From Dethiosulfatarculus sandiegensis (GTDB lineage Bacteria > Desulfobacterota > Desulfarculia > Desulfarculales > Desulfarculaceae), in the NCBI RefSeq assembly GCF_000931935.2, contig NZ_AZAC01000056.1, forward strand, positions 124,001-188,000: 64,000 nt of DNA. The letters are read 5' to 3'. Below the pieces are notes generated by a model. The model saw only the letters and a program-made list of their open reading frames with translations, had not been told where the DNA came from and ran no database searches. Shown piece after piece: positions 8,592 through 17,562 of this stretch; position 1 is the first letter of the stretch; every line of letters starts with the position of its first letter. The position numbers and the translations under genes were made by a program.

Positions 8592-9247
8592 TTGGCGGCC
8601 TTCTTTTTCTGGTAAAGTTTCATACGTTTAATATAGTCCTCTACTGCCGGATGTACAAGATAAGCCAGGGAAAGCCCGTTGGCCGCCCTGAACTTTATGC
8701 CGGTGCTGGATATGCTCAACAAGGTGGTCGGCACCCGCCTGGCGCCATGACCGCCCGGCAGCCGCACCCAGCCGTCTTCGTTCTGTTGGAACCCGGGGTC
8801 CAGCTTTTCCTGCATGTATTCCAGGAGCTCGCTTTTGGGGGATTTGGGTCGGGCCATGACCACGAAATCCACCATTTCAAAAAGGCGCATGGGGTAGTGC
8901 CAAGTGTGCAGGTAAAAAAACGCGTCCGCCCCTATCAGAAAATAGATCTTCGCCCTGGGGTGCTGTTTTTGGATTTCCGCCAAGGTGCGGCCGGTATAGC
9001 TTTTCCCACCCATTCTGGCCTCGATGTCGCAGACCTCAAAACGGGGGTTATCCGCCACGGCCAGGCGCAGCATCTCAAGCCTGTGTTCCACGTTTGCGCC
9101 AAGATGTTTGTTGTGGGGCGGCTCGGCGCAGGGCATGAAAAGCACTTTATCCAGTCCTAATTCCTCGGCTGCTTCCAGCCCGGCCCTTAAATGGGCGTTA
9201 TGTACAGGATCAAAGGTCCCCCCGAAAATAGCCAGTCTTTCCCTCAT
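8588..9247 (-). CDS. nadD: Nicotinate-nucleotide adenylyltransferase
   Basis: A 219-residue enzyme that adenylates nicotinate mononucleotide to nicotinate adenine dinucleotide in NAD synthesis. The nucleotidyltransferase signature GGTFDPVHNAHLRAG is near residues 9-23, with the HNAH form of the HxGH motif. The second signature ISSTGIKFRAANG near 174-186 is the ISSTxIR motif. The start codon touches the last base of the proA stop codon, so translation is probably coupled. The order proA-nadD-rsfS is common in deltaproteobacteria and firmicutes. Confidence 0.96.
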   Translation of the reverse strand: MRERLAIFGGTFDPVHNAHLRAGLEAAEELGLDKVLFMPCAEPPHNKHLGANVEHRLEMLRLAVADNPRFEVCDIEARMGGKSYTGRTLAEIQKQHPRAKIYFLIGADAFFYLHTWHYPMRLFEMVDFVVMARPKSPKSELLEYMQEKLDPGFQQNEDGWVRLPGGHGARRVPTTLLSISSTGIKFRAANGLSLAYLVHPAVEDYIKRMKLYQKKKAAK

Positions 9248-10503
9248 CAGTTGCGCACCTGCCCTTCGCCGAAAACCACGAATTTAAGGGTGGTCAGCTC
9301 GGACAGGCCCATGGGGCCAAAGGCGTGTAGCTTGCTGGTGCTGATGCCGATTTCGGCCCCGAGCCCCAACTGCCCGCCGTCGTTGAAACGGGTGCTCGCA
9401 TTCACCAACACCACCGAGGAGTCCGCCTGGTCAATGAATTTTCTGCTGCGGGCATAGTCTTTGGTGACTATGGCTTCGGTGTGCTGAGAGCCGTAGTGGT
9501 TTATGTGATCCAGGGCGGCGTCCATGTCTTCCACCACCTTCACCGAGAGGATCAGATCGTTGTACTCAGTGGACCAGTCCTCCTCCGAGGCGGGTTTGGC
9601 CTGGGGGGCCAGGGCGCAGGTCAGGGGGCAGCCTCTTAATTCCACCCCCTGCCCGGTAAAGGCCTTGGCAGCGCGGGGAATAAAGGCATCCGCTTCTTTT
9701 TGGTTGACCAGAAGGGTTTCCATGGCGTTGCAGACCGCGGGCCGGTCACACTTTGCGTTCACAGAAATGGCAAGGGCCATGTCGTGGTCCGCCGTTTCAT
9801 CCACATAAACATGGCAAACGCCCTTGTAGTGTTTCAGGACCGGCATTTTGGCGTTTTCTGCCACAAACCGGATCAGGCCCTCGCCCCCTCTGGGAATAAT
9901 CACGTCCAGGGTTTCATCCTGGGCCAAAAGGGCGCTGGTGGCGGCCCGGTCAGTGGTTGGTATGGCCTGCACACAGGCCTTGGGCAGGCCGTGATCCATA
10001 AGCACCTGGCCGATGATTTCGGTCAAGGCCAGGTTGCTGTCCAAGGATTCCTTGCCGCCTTTCAAGACTACGGTGTTGCCGCTTTTAAGGCAGAGCGCCG
10101 CTGCATCCACTGTGACATTGGGCCGGGATTCGTAAATAAAGCCGATGACTCCCAAGGGAATGCGCTGTTTGCCCACCAAAAGGCCGTTGGGGCGCTTCCA
10201 CATGGAGGTGACTTCTCCCACCGGATCGGGCAGGGCGGCAACTTCCTTAAGCCCGTCGACCATGGACTGGATAACCTTGTCCGAAAGGGTGAGGCGGTCG
10301 ATCATGGCATTGGTGAGCCCGGCTTCACGGGCCTTTTCCACATCGCCCTGGTTGGCGGCCTGTATTTCCTTTTGGTTCTTCAAAAGGGCCTGGGCCAGGT
10401 CCAGAAGAACCGCGTTTTTTTGATCAGTGGAAATGGAAGCCAGAGTCCTGGAGGCTTTTTTGGCCCCCCGGCAAATATCGGCCACTAGTTGTTCAACAGA
10501 CAT
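9247..10503 (-). CDS. proA: Gamma-glutamyl phosphate reductase
   Basis: A 418-residue NADPH-dependent enzyme of proline synthesis. It reduces gamma-glutamyl phosphate to glutamate semialdehyde. It has the aldehyde-dehydrogenase fold with PLGVIGFIYESRPNVTVDAA (cofactor region) and the catalytic cysteine in CDRPAVCNAMETLLV. The C-terminal segment LGLGAEIGISTSKLHAFGPMG is diagnostic. Its start overlaps the end of proB by 19 bp on the same strand, so ProA and ProB are made together as expected for channelled intermediates. Confidence 0.97.
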   Translation of the reverse strand: MSVEQLVADICRGAKKASRTLASISTDQKNAVLLDLAQALLKNQKEIQAANQGDVEKAREAGLTNAMIDRLTLSDKVIQSMVDGLKEVAALPDPVGEVTSMWKRPNGLLVGKQRIPLGVIGFIYESRPNVTVDAAALCLKSGNTVVLKGGKESLDSNLALTEIIGQVLMDHGLPKACVQAIPTTDRAATSALLAQDETLDVIIPRGGEGLIRFVAENAKMPVLKHYKGVCHVYVDETADHDMALAISVNAKCDRPAVCNAMETLLVNQKEADAFIPRAAKAFTGQGVELRGCPLTCALAPQAKPASEEDWSTEYNDLILSVKVVEDMDAALDHINHYGSQHTEAIVTKDYARSRKFIDQADSSVVLVNASTRFNDGGQLGLGAEIGISTSKLHAFGPMGLSELTTLKFVVFGEGQVRN

Positions 10504-11648
10504 GCCACGCTCTCCTCTTCTTCCTGGTCAAAAACCACCAGATTATCCCGGTGAATCACCTCTTCAGGTGCATCATGCCCCAGTTTTTCGGCTATTTCGT
10601 TGGAGTGCAAACCCTTGATGGCGTCTACTTCCCGGCTGGAATAGTTGCTTAATCCCACCCCGAGCACCGAGTCGTCGGGGCCCAGAACCTTCACTGCCTG
10701 GCCTGCCTGAAAATCACCCCGAACTTCAGTGATTCCCGCCGGGAGCAGGCTTTTTCCGTATTCGGTCAAGGGCGGCACAGCGCCTTTGTCCACCAGCAAT
10801 TCGCCCTGCCTGCTGGCTGTAAAGGCTATCCAATGTTTGCGGCTGGTGAGTTTAAAGGCCCTGGGCAAGAACAAGGTGCCCAGGTCCTGCCCCTTGAGCA
10901 AAAGGTCTATCACATCGTCTACCAGGCCATTGGCCACAATTGTGTAAGACCCACAGCGGGCGACCTTGTCCGCCGCCCTCACCTTGCTGAAGATGCCGCC
11001 CAATCCCACTGCCCCGGGCTGGGAGCTGGCCGCGCTCAAAAGGTCCACGTCAACCTGCTCCACCACTGGTATTAGCTTGGCGTTGGGATGCATCCTGGGA
11101 TCGGCATCCATGACCCCGTCAACATTGGTGAGGCTGATCATTACCCGGGCGCCCAGGAGATTGGTGAGCATGGCCGCCAGATTGTCGTTGTCCCCCAGCT
11201 TGATTTCAGCCGTGCTGACCGTGTCGTTTTCATTGACAATGGGGATGACGCCCCAGTCGAGTAGGGTTTCCAGGGTGTTTCTGGCGTTGGTATAGCGGTT
11301 GCGCCTGGTGAGGTCCGCGGCGGTAAGGAGAATCTGGGCCACCTTGCGCCCATGCCGGGCAAAGGCTTCTTCATAGGCCTGCATCAGTCCGGACTGGCCC
11401 AGGGCGGCGCAGGCCTGCTTTTCAGGCAGCGCCTTGGGGCGGTAGTTCAGTCCGGCCTTGGCTCGTCCGGTGGCAATGGAGCCGCTGGAGACAAAGACCA
11501 CCTGCCTGCCCTGATCAGCCAAACGACAGATCTGGGCGGCCAGCAGGTCGACCCTCCTGCGGTCCAGACCGTGCTTATCGGTAAGCACCGCAGAGCCGAC
11601 TTTTACCACCACCCTGTGTGAGGAGGCCAGAAGTTCAGCTTTGTTCAA
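10485..11648 (-). CDS. proB: Glutamate 5-kinase with PUA domain
   Basis: A 387-residue kinase that phosphorylates L-glutamate as the first step of proline synthesis. The amino-acid kinase domain (about 10-265) shows VVKVGSAVLTD, FVSSGSIATG and the acidic site NENDTVSTAEIKLGDND. A PUA domain fills about 290-370 (ELLVDKGAVPPL onward). It overlaps the end of obgE by 14 bp and the start of proA by 19 bp. In the family, proline feedback-inhibits this enzyme; whether this protein does so cannot be read from the sequence. Confidence 0.97.
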   Translation of the reverse strand: MNKAELLASSHRVVVKVGSAVLTDKHGLDRRRVDLLAAQICRLADQGRQVVFVSSGSIATGRAKAGLNYRPKALPEKQACAALGQSGLMQAYEEAFARHGRKVAQILLTAADLTRRNRYTNARNTLETLLDWGVIPIVNENDTVSTAEIKLGDNDNLAAMLTNLLGARVMISLTNVDGVMDADPRMHPNAKLIPVVEQVDVDLLSAASSQPGAVGLGGIFSKVRAADKVARCGSYTIVANGLVDDVIDLLLKGQDLGTLFLPRAFKLTSRKHWIAFTASRQGELLVDKGAVPPLTEYGKSLLPAGITEVRGDFQAGQAVKVLGPDDSVLGVGLSNYSSREVDAIKGLHSNEIAEKLGHDAPEEVIHRDNLVVFDQEEEESVACLLNN

Positions 11649-12654
11649 TTGCTTTCTCCTTATTGGCTTCCCGGATAAGTCTCAGGCAGGCGTGGTTGAG
11701 CTTGTCTATTCCCTCGCCGGTGACTGCACTGGTGAAGATTACCTGAAGGCCCTGCCTGTTGATTTCCTCAGTAAAGATATCAGCTATTTCGTGATCGGAT
11801 TCAAGGTCCATTTTATTGGCGGCCACCAGCATGGTCCTTTGAGCCAGTCCTTTGCCATAGGCCTTGAGCTCATCTTGTACCACAGTCAGATCGGCCAGGG
11901 GATCATTTCCGGCCAAATCGACCACTAAAATAAAAGCCTTGGTCCGCTCAACATGTTTTAAAAAACGAAGCCCCAAACCGGCGCCCTGATGCGCTCCAGC
12001 CACCAGGCCCGGTATGTCGGCCAGGGTGTAGGGGTCACCGTCATCGGAAAAGGCCACCCCGAGATGAGGGGTGAGGGTTGTAAAGGGATAGTCGCCGACC
12101 TTGGGCCTGGCCTGGGTGAGGGCGCGAATAAGGCTTGATTTTCCTGCATTGGGCAGCCCCACCAGCCCCACATCGGCTAGAAGTTTCAGCTCAAGCTTTA
12201 CCGTAAGGGATTCTCCGGGCTCGCCGGGCTGGGCGTAACGGGGGGTGCGATTGGTTGAGGTGGCGAAATGCCGGTTTCCCAGTCCGCCTTGACCGCCCAG
12301 GGCGAGGATCACTTCCTGGCCGTCTTCTACAAGGTCGGCCAACAGTTCGCCGGTCTCCACATCTGTGGCCATGGTGCCCACGGGTACGGAGATTATTTTA
12401 TTTTCACCTGACCGGCCGTTTTTATCCGAGCCCTGACCGGGCATACCGTTGCCCGCCCGGATATGGCGCAGATAGCTTTGGTCGGCCAAGGTGGCTTGAC
12501 TTAAAGAAGCGCGCAGGATTACATTGCCGCCCCTGCCGCCGTCACCGCCGTTGGGGCCGCCTTTGGGCATGAAGCGCATGCGCAGAAAGCTTACGCACCC
12601 CTTGCCGCCGTTTCCCGCGGCCACTTCCAAGGTGGCCTCATCTACGAAGCGCAT
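11635..12654 (-). CDS. obgE: Obg-family GTPase
   Basis: A 339-residue GTPase that binds the 50S subunit and links ribosome assembly with growth control. The N-terminal glycine-rich Obg fold (about 1-158, with GGDGGRGGNV) is followed by the G domain: G1 GLPNAGKSS near 166, G3 DIPGL and G4 NKMD. The protein ends soon after the G domain, so the optional C-terminal OCT domain is absent. It follows rplU-rpmA in the conserved order, but a hairpin terminator lies between rpmA and this gene. Confidence 0.96.
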   Translation of the reverse strand: MRFVDEATLEVAAGNGGKGCVSFLRMRFMPKGGPNGGDGGRGGNVILRASLSQATLADQSYLRHIRAGNGMPGQGSDKNGRSGENKIISVPVGTMATDVETGELLADLVEDGQEVILALGGQGGLGNRHFATSTNRTPRYAQPGEPGESLTVKLELKLLADVGLVGLPNAGKSSLIRALTQARPKVGDYPFTTLTPHLGVAFSDDGDPYTLADIPGLVAGAHQGAGLGLRFLKHVERTKAFILVVDLAGNDPLADLTVVQDELKAYGKGLAQRTMLVAANKMDLESDHEIADIFTEEINRQGLQVIFTSAVTGEGIDKLNHACLRLIREANKEKAIEQS

Positions 12655-12689
12655 TGCTGCCTGGCTTCCAAACTAATCAATTAAGCAAA

Positions 12690-12735
12690 ACAAAAGACGG
12701 CCCCGGCGCTTATCAGCGCCGTGTAAGGCCGTCTA
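12690..12735 (-). terminator. Terminator or attenuator between rpmA and obgE
   Basis: On the minus strand gacggcc/ggccgtc arms (12727-12733 and 12696-12702) enclose an inner ggcgct/agcgcc hairpin, followed by ttttgtttt. It would end most rplU-rpmA transcripts and let a fraction read on into obgE-proBA. Confidence 0.75.
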
Positions 12736-12756
12736 CATCCGTTGGATCCGCTTTTG

Positions 12757-13011
12757 TTAAGCAGGATAAACGCTGACCCGCTTACGGTCGCGACCCAGGC
12801 GTTCGAATTTTATCTTGCCGTCCACGCGGGCATAGAGGGTGTAGTCACGGCCCATGCCGACGTTGTTGCCCGGGTGAATGGTGGTGCCGTGCTGACGCAC
12901 GATGATGGTGCCGGCGCTGATCTCCTGACCCTCACCGCGTTTCAGTCCCAGCCTTTTGCCCGAGGTGTCGCGGCCGTTACGGGAAGAACCGCCTGCTTTT
13001 TTATGTGACAT
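12757..13011 (-). CDS. rpmA: 50S ribosomal protein L27
   Basis: An 84-residue ribosomal protein whose N-terminal tail reaches the peptidyl-transferase centre. The start SHKKAGGSSRNGRDTSGKRL and the segment GTIIVRQHGTTIHPG are typical. There is no extra N-terminal extension of the kind cleaved by Prp in firmicutes. It lies 19 bp after rplU on the same strand. Confidence 0.98.
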   Translation of the reverse strand: MSHKKAGGSSRNGRDTSGKRLGLKRGEGQEISAGTIIVRQHGTTIHPGNNVGMGRDYTLYARVDGKIKFERLGRDRKRVSVYPA

Positions 13012-13030
13012 TTTTCATGCTCCTCAAAAA

Positions 13031-13339
13031 CTAGGCGTCTATGGATTCAATGCGCACGGCAGTGAACGGCTGCCTGTGACCCCGCTTTACACGATAGCCT
13101 TTGCGCTTTTTCTTCTTGAAGACCATTACCTTGCGGCCTTTGCCCTGCTCCAGGATAGTAGCCTGGACCTGGCCTTCGAGGTGAGGTTGCCCGATTTTGG
13201 GCTCGCCTTCGCCGCCCACCATGAGCACCGGCGCCAACTCCACCTTTTCGCCAACGTTGCCGGCTAGCTTCTCGAGGCGCAGTACGTTGCCGGGCTCTAT
13301 TTTGTATTGCTTGCCGCCCGTGGCGATTACCGCATACAT
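13031..13339 (-). CDS. rplU: 50S ribosomal protein L21
   Basis: A 102-residue ribosomal protein that binds 23S rRNA. The N terminus MYAVIATGGKQYKI and the C-terminal KKKKRKGYRVKRGHRQPFT are diagnostic. It is the first gene of the rplU-rpmA(-obgE) unit, preceded by a clear promoter at 13467-13495. Confidence 0.98.
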   Translation of the reverse strand: MYAVIATGGKQYKIEPGNVLRLEKLAGNVGEKVELAPVLMVGGEGEPKIGQPHLEGQVQATILEQGKGRKVMVFKKKKRKGYRVKRGHRQPFTAVRIESIDA

Positions 13340-13466
13340 ATTCGTTACCTTCCTTTGAAAAACAAAAGCAGAGGATACATATGCCCGGCCCTTCTGTCAA
13401 GAGGAGGAGGGCAAATAAAAGCCTTTCCCTGTTGGGCCAGGGTCGTATTTTTACCTGGGATGGATT

Positions 13467-13495
13467 TTTTTACCCCCCGCCAGGTAATGTGTCAA
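13467..13495 (-). promoter_or_regulatory. Sigma70-type promoter for rplU-rpmA
   Basis: On the minus strand TTGACA (13495-13490), a 17-bp spacer and TAAAAA (13472-13467) lie about 130 bp upstream of rplU. The -35 box is perfect and the spacing ideal. Confidence 0.65.
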
Positions 13496-13588
13496 ATGCT
13501 TATAATCCTCGTAAGGTTATTTATGATGTTAACGGTTGCATTTTGCAAGCCTTTTAGGCCTGTCCGCAACCTTATTTTAGCAAAATTC

Positions 13589-13628
13589 CGCCCAAGGGCC
13601 CAAAAACAGTTTTTTGGACCCTTGGGCG
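13589..13628 (-). terminator. Terminator after hflKC
   Basis: A long near-perfect inverted repeat (outer arms cgcccaaggg/cccttgggcg, inner caaaaa/tttttg) starts 44 bp after the hflC stop on the minus strand. On that strand it is followed by gaattttg. Confidence 0.75.
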
Positions 13629-13671
13629 GGTTGAGGCAGTTTGAGTTTCTACCCTTTAGGTAAGAAATACA

Positions 13672-14649
13672 CTATTCGGGGAGAGAATTTAGGTACTTGT
13701 AGTACTCGCTCTCGGTGGAGAGGATCAAGTCCGAATTGCCCTTGCGCTGGTCTTTGTAGCTTTCGAGCGTTTTGAAAAAGGCGTAGAATTCGGGATCCCG
13801 TCCAAAGGCTTCCCCATATATGCGGGTGGCCTCGGCTTCTGCCGCGCCGCGGATCTCCTGGGATTTTTTATAGGCCTCGGAGCGGATGCGGGCAAGTTCC
13901 TTCTGCATGATGCCCATGATCCGGCGTTTCTCACCCTCACCCTCGGAGCGATACTGGCTGGCGATGCGTTTACGCTCGCTGATCATGCGCTCATAGACCC
14001 GTTTCTGTACGCTTTCAACGTAGTTGATGCGCTTGATCTCCACATCGATCAGCTCGATGCCGTACTGAGGAGTAAGTTTGCCCGCTTCGGCCAGCATGAG
14101 CCGGGTGATGAGCTGGCGGCCGATCATGACCGGCTTGTCCACCCTGTCTTCCTCTTTTTTCTCCATGGAGACCTGCTGAACCTCTTCCTTGGGTGTAAAA
14201 GTGCTGATTTCGGCTGGGGGATTGGGGTTCCAGTCGCCTGAGCGCACAATTTCAACCAAAAGATTGGAGGAGACCATGTCACGCACGATCGAATCAATGA
14301 TGTCGTCCAAGCGGCTCATGGCCCCGGTGATAGTGGAAACGGTCTGCAAGAATTTCAGCGGATCGGTTATGCGCCAACGGGCGGTGGTGTCCACCCAGAT
14401 GTATTTCTTATCCCTGGTCGGTATCTGGTTGGGGGAGCCGTCCCATTTCAGGATGCGCTCTTCAAAGGTGTGCACTTCCTGGATCAGGGGGATTTTAAAG
14501 TAAAGTCCTGCTTCCTTGTAGGGACCGCCCACGGGCTTTCCGAACTGGGTGATCAGGGCCTGATGCCCTTCCTGGACCACGAAAAAGGCCGAGGAACCGA
14601 CAAAAATGATCAATAGGGCCAGGGGTATCAGAAGACGCGGCAATTTCAT
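13672..14649 (-). CDS. hflC: Membrane protease modulator HflC (SPFH family)
   Basis: A 325-residue inner-membrane protein that forms a large cage with HflK around the FtsH protease and controls its access to membrane substrates. One transmembrane helix lies near 8-27 (LIPLALLIIFVGSSAFFVVQ). The SPFH/Band7 domain follows, and then a long charged helix from about 215 to 285 (RMISERKRIASQYRSEGEGE). The end DSDL-type segment before STESEYYKYLN is typical. hflK precedes it with a 4-bp overlap. Confidence 0.94.
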   Translation of the reverse strand: MKLPRLLIPLALLIIFVGSSAFFVVQEGHQALITQFGKPVGGPYKEAGLYFKIPLIQEVHTFEERILKWDGSPNQIPTRDKKYIWVDTTARWRITDPLKFLQTVSTITGAMSRLDDIIDSIVRDMVSSNLLVEIVRSGDWNPNPPAEISTFTPKEEVQQVSMEKKEEDRVDKPVMIGRQLITRLMLAEAGKLTPQYGIELIDVEIKRINYVESVQKRVYERMISERKRIASQYRSEGEGEKRRIMGIMQKELARIRSEAYKKSQEIRGAAEAEATRIYGEAFGRDPEFYAFFKTLESYKDQRKGNSDLILSTESEYYKYLNSLPE

Positions 14650-15692
14650 TTGGTCACCTCCCTTTGGGCGGCCTTGCCCTTGCCCAGGTCAAGAAGCGGT
14701 AGAAGACCCTTTACGTCCCCATCCAAAACAAAAACCCGGCCCGCGTTGTGAATCATTTCCTGCATGGCTTCCAGATAAAGCCTGCGTTTGGTTACGTCCT
14801 TGGCCAGAAGATAGGCTTGGAGCACCTTGTCAAAACGTTTGGCTTCACCTGTGGCCCGGTTCACCCTCTCCGTTGCAAAACCTTCAGCCTCAGTGACCAC
14901 CCTCTGACCTTCGCCCTTGGCTTGGGGAATGGCTCGGTTATAGGCTTCCTGGGCCTCGTTGATCATGCGCTCCTTTTGCTGCCTGGCTTCGTTCACTTCG
15001 TTAAAGGCAGGCTGCACCGGTGCCGGCGGGTTGACATCCTGAAGCTTTACGGTTACCACCTGCACACCGGTCTGATAGGTGTCCAAAAGTTTCTGGAGTT
15101 TTTTTTGCGCCTGGATGGCGATCTCCACACGGGAAAGGGTGATGACTTCGTCACTGTAGCTGTTGCCCACAATGCTGCGCATCACCGCTTCCGAAAGGTC
15201 GCGGATGGCCGCAACCCCGTCTTTGATTTCAAAGAGCCACTTTCTGGGGTCCCTGACCTTGTACTGAACAATCCACTTGACTTCCAGTACGTTCAAGTCC
15301 CCTGAGAGCATGAGGGATTCTTCGGCGTAGCCTCTGGAAGAAAAACGGCTTCGCACTCCCGGGCTGGTACCCCTGAAGCCGAACTCCTCTTTAAAGACGC
15401 GGCCGGTTTTTACGGTGATGGCCTGTTCCAGGCCCATGGGCAGCTTGAAATGCAGACCGGGGCCGACCTGGCGGTTATAACGGCCCAGCCGCAGGACCAG
15501 CCCGGTTTCCTCAGGCCCCACTGTGAAATAGGCGGTTGAGCCCAGGCCCAGGGCGGCAACTATCAGGATGATGAGAAAAAGACCCCTGGCTTTTTTAAAA
15601 TCGGGGAATTTTTGCTTTACCTCTTTCAGGACATTGTTGATGTCCGGATTTTGTCCTCCGCCCCTTGGGGGAGGGGTCCAATCCATGGGCAT
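14646..15692 (-). CDS. hflK: Membrane protease modulator HflK (SPFH family)
   Basis: A 348-residue partner of HflC. The N terminus is cytoplasmic and Pro/Gly-rich (MDWTPPPRGGGQNPDI), followed by one transmembrane helix near 39-60 (GLFLIILIVAALGLGSTAYF). The SPFH domain has LGRYNRQVGPGLHFKLP, and the coiled segment ends in KRRLYLEAMQEMIHNAGRVFVLDG, a HflK hallmark. It shares a 4-bp overlap with hflC. The AmpG-like gene is 112 bp upstream on the same strand, so greA-ampG-hflKC may be one unit. Confidence 0.95.
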   Translation of the reverse strand: MPMDWTPPPRGGGQNPDINNVLKEVKQKFPDFKKARGLFLIILIVAALGLGSTAYFTVGPEETGLVLRLGRYNRQVGPGLHFKLPMGLEQAITVKTGRVFKEEFGFRGTSPGVRSRFSSRGYAEESLMLSGDLNVLEVKWIVQYKVRDPRKWLFEIKDGVAAIRDLSEAVMRSIVGNSYSDEVITLSRVEIAIQAQKKLQKLLDTYQTGVQVVTVKLQDVNPPAPVQPAFNEVNEARQQKERMINEAQEAYNRAIPQAKGEGQRVVTEAEGFATERVNRATGEAKRFDKVLQAYLLAKDVTKRRLYLEAMQEMIHNAGRVFVLDGDVKGLLPLLDLGKGKAAQREVTK

Positions 15693-15804
15693 ACTGGCTC
15701 CTATTCTTGAGGCTGTAGTTTAAAGAATGGCTAAAGTTTATTTTGGAAAGTGTACCAATTCACAGAGTGCGGGGCAAGAGCGACCGGACTTGTGGCTCTA
15801 GGAA

Positions 15805-17037
15805 TCAGGCCTTCGGTCCGGTTGGTTTGGCCACCTTTATCAAAAGGAGCAGACCTGGAGTGGCCACTGCCGCGCAAAACCAGAAAAAACCGCTCCAGCC
15901 CATGAGCTCCACCATAAACCCGGTGGTGGCGCTGACCACCACCCTGGCCACTGCGGTCAAGGCCGAGAGCAGGGCGAATTGGGTGGCTGTGAACCTTTTG
16001 TCGGTCAGAGAGGCTATGTAGGCCAAAAAGGCCGAGGTCCCCATGCCGGAGGTGAGGTTCTCAAAGGCGATTACAGCGGCCAGGTATTCCCATTTGGGGT
16101 CCAGATAGGCCAGAACTGCGAAACCTGCCGTGGATATTGCCTGCAGCACGCCAAAAAGAAAAAGGCTTTTAATTATTCCCAGCTTGATCAGCAGAATGCC
16201 GCCGAAGGCCAGGCCCCCCAGGGTTGCCCAAAAGCCGAATAGCTTGCCCACCGCCCCTATTTCGCTCTTTGAAAAGCCGATATCCAGAAAAAACGGGGTG
16301 GTCATGGCTGAGGCCATGCTATCGCCAAGTTTAAAAAAAAGGATAAAGCCCAGGACCAGAAAGCCCCAAAGAACGCCGGAGCGCAGGAAAAATTCCTTAA
16401 AAGGCCCTATCACCGCTTCAGATATGGTTTTCGGCGCATTGGGAGAGGGATTGGGCTCACTGCACAATAGGGTGGTGATTATTCCCGGAGCCATGCAAAG
16501 GGCCATGATCAGGTAGACCTGGGAATAGGGCAGGTGGTCGGCCAGGATCATGCCGCCGGCCCCGGCCAGGAGCATGCCTATGCGGTAGCCGTAGACATAG
16601 AGCGAGGAGCCCAGGCCCAGCTCCTCGTCGGTCAAGTCTTCTCTCCTGTAGGCGTCGACAACTATATCCTGGCTGGCGCTGAAAAAAGTCACGCAAAGGG
16701 CCGCTGCGGCCATCAGGTAGAGATGCTGACCAGGGTTTGACTGTCCCAGAAGAACAATGGAAAGGGCCAGGATAACTTGAAGGGTTAAAAGCCAACCCCG
16801 CCTTCTTCCTAAAAAAGGCGGGGTGTAGCGGTCTGTCAGAGGGGCCCAGATGAATTTCAGGGTATAGGGCAGGCCTAAAAGTGAAATCAGTCCGATGGAC
16901 CCCAGATCCAGGCCCTCTTCTTTCATCCAAGCCTGTAAAAGCCCGATTGTGAGAAGTAGGGGCAGGCCACAGGAAAAGCCCATTAGAAAGGAAACCAGCA
17001 TACGGGGACTTAAAATCGTGGCCAGAATTTTCGGCAT
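15805..17037 (-). CDS. AmpG-like MFS transporter (muropeptide permease family)
   Basis: A 410-residue integral membrane protein of the AmpG/PAT group in the major facilitator superfamily, with about 12 hydrophobic segments. The family-specific parts are LLGLPYTLKFIWAPLTDRY after helix 2, the SASQDIVVDAYRRE loop with its conserved acidic residues in helix 4, and FENLTSGMGTSAFLAYIASLTDKRFTATQFALL-type text in the C-terminal half. AmpG imports anhydromuropeptides for peptidoglycan recycling. No recycling genes are adjacent, so the substrate is inferred only from the family. It starts 57 bp after greA. Confidence 0.87.
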   Translation of the reverse strand: MPKILATILSPRMLVSFLMGFSCGLPLLLTIGLLQAWMKEEGLDLGSIGLISLLGLPYTLKFIWAPLTDRYTPPFLGRRRGWLLTLQVILALSIVLLGQSNPGQHLYLMAAAALCVTFFSASQDIVVDAYRREDLTDEELGLGSSLYVYGYRIGMLLAGAGGMILADHLPYSQVYLIMALCMAPGIITTLLCSEPNPSPNAPKTISEAVIGPFKEFFLRSGVLWGFLVLGFILFFKLGDSMASAMTTPFFLDIGFSKSEIGAVGKLFGFWATLGGLAFGGILLIKLGIIKSLFLFGVLQAISTAGFAVLAYLDPKWEYLAAVIAFENLTSGMGTSAFLAYIASLTDKRFTATQFALLSALTAVARVVVSATTGFMVELMGWSGFFWFCAAVATPGLLLLIKVAKPTGPKA

Positions 17038-17094
17038 GGGCTCTTTAGAAACTCCTGTTTTTCACTTTAAGGCTTTAAGGTCTTGCGAATTTTT

Positions 17095-17562
17095 TTATTC
17101 AACCGAAACGATTTCTAAAATACGCTCTCCCCCGGGGGCCTTGAAGCGGATCTCGTCACCTTCTTCCTTGCCCAAAAGAGCCTGTCCCAAAGGTGAACTT
17201 AAAGATATGCGGCCCATGGTGGGGTTGGATTCTCTTTGCCCTACTATCTGGTATGTGTTTTCTTCGTCATTGTCTGGATTGAAGACAGTGACGTGACAGC
17301 CGAAGACTACTTTTTCGCCCACTTCGGGGAGGGGATGAACAATCTCGGCGATGGACAGGATTTCTTCCAATTCCCGCAACTTGGCGGAAAGAATGGATTG
17401 GCGTTCCTTGGCCGCGTGGTACTCTGCGTTCTCGGAAAGGTCTCCGTGCGCCCTGGCTTCAGCAATGTCCTGGACGTTTTTGGGGAGCTCCACCTTACGG
17501 ATGTGATCCATTTCCTTTAACAGGTCGTGGTGGCCTTCGCGAGTCAGTAACTGACGCTCCAC
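17095..17562 (-). CDS. greA: Transcription elongation factor GreA
   Basis: A 155-residue factor that inserts its coiled coil into the RNA-polymerase secondary channel and stimulates cleavage of backtracked RNA. The coiled coil is at about 8-75 with the acidic tip ARAHGDLSENAEYHAAKERQ. The C-terminal FKBP-like domain contains ISLSSPLGQALLGKEEGDEI. I chose GTG at 17562 because it has AAGGAG 9 bases upstream and gives the family length. A longer frame extends another 57 codons but lacks conserved sequence. It is divergent from the yceD-rpmF-plsX unit. Confidence 0.95.
   Translation of the reverse strand: MERQLLTREGHHDLLKEMDHIRKVELPKNVQDIAEARAHGDLSENAEYHAAKERQSILSAKLRELEEILSIAEIVHPLPEVGEKVVFGCHVTVFNPDNDEENTYQIVGQRESNPTMGRISLSSPLGQALLGKEEGDEIRFKAPGGERILEIVSVE

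Larger units (their letters stand above)
13340..13671. other. Gene-free gap between rplU and hflC
   Basis: No coding frame is supported here. The gap holds the minus-strand promoter of rplU (13467-13495) and the terminator hairpin of hflKC (13589-13628). Confidence 0.8.

Noticed and set aside
9700..10488. Long plus-strand frame opposite proA
   Set aside because: It is an antisense shadow of proA; GC-rich sequence gives long antisense frames throughout the core.
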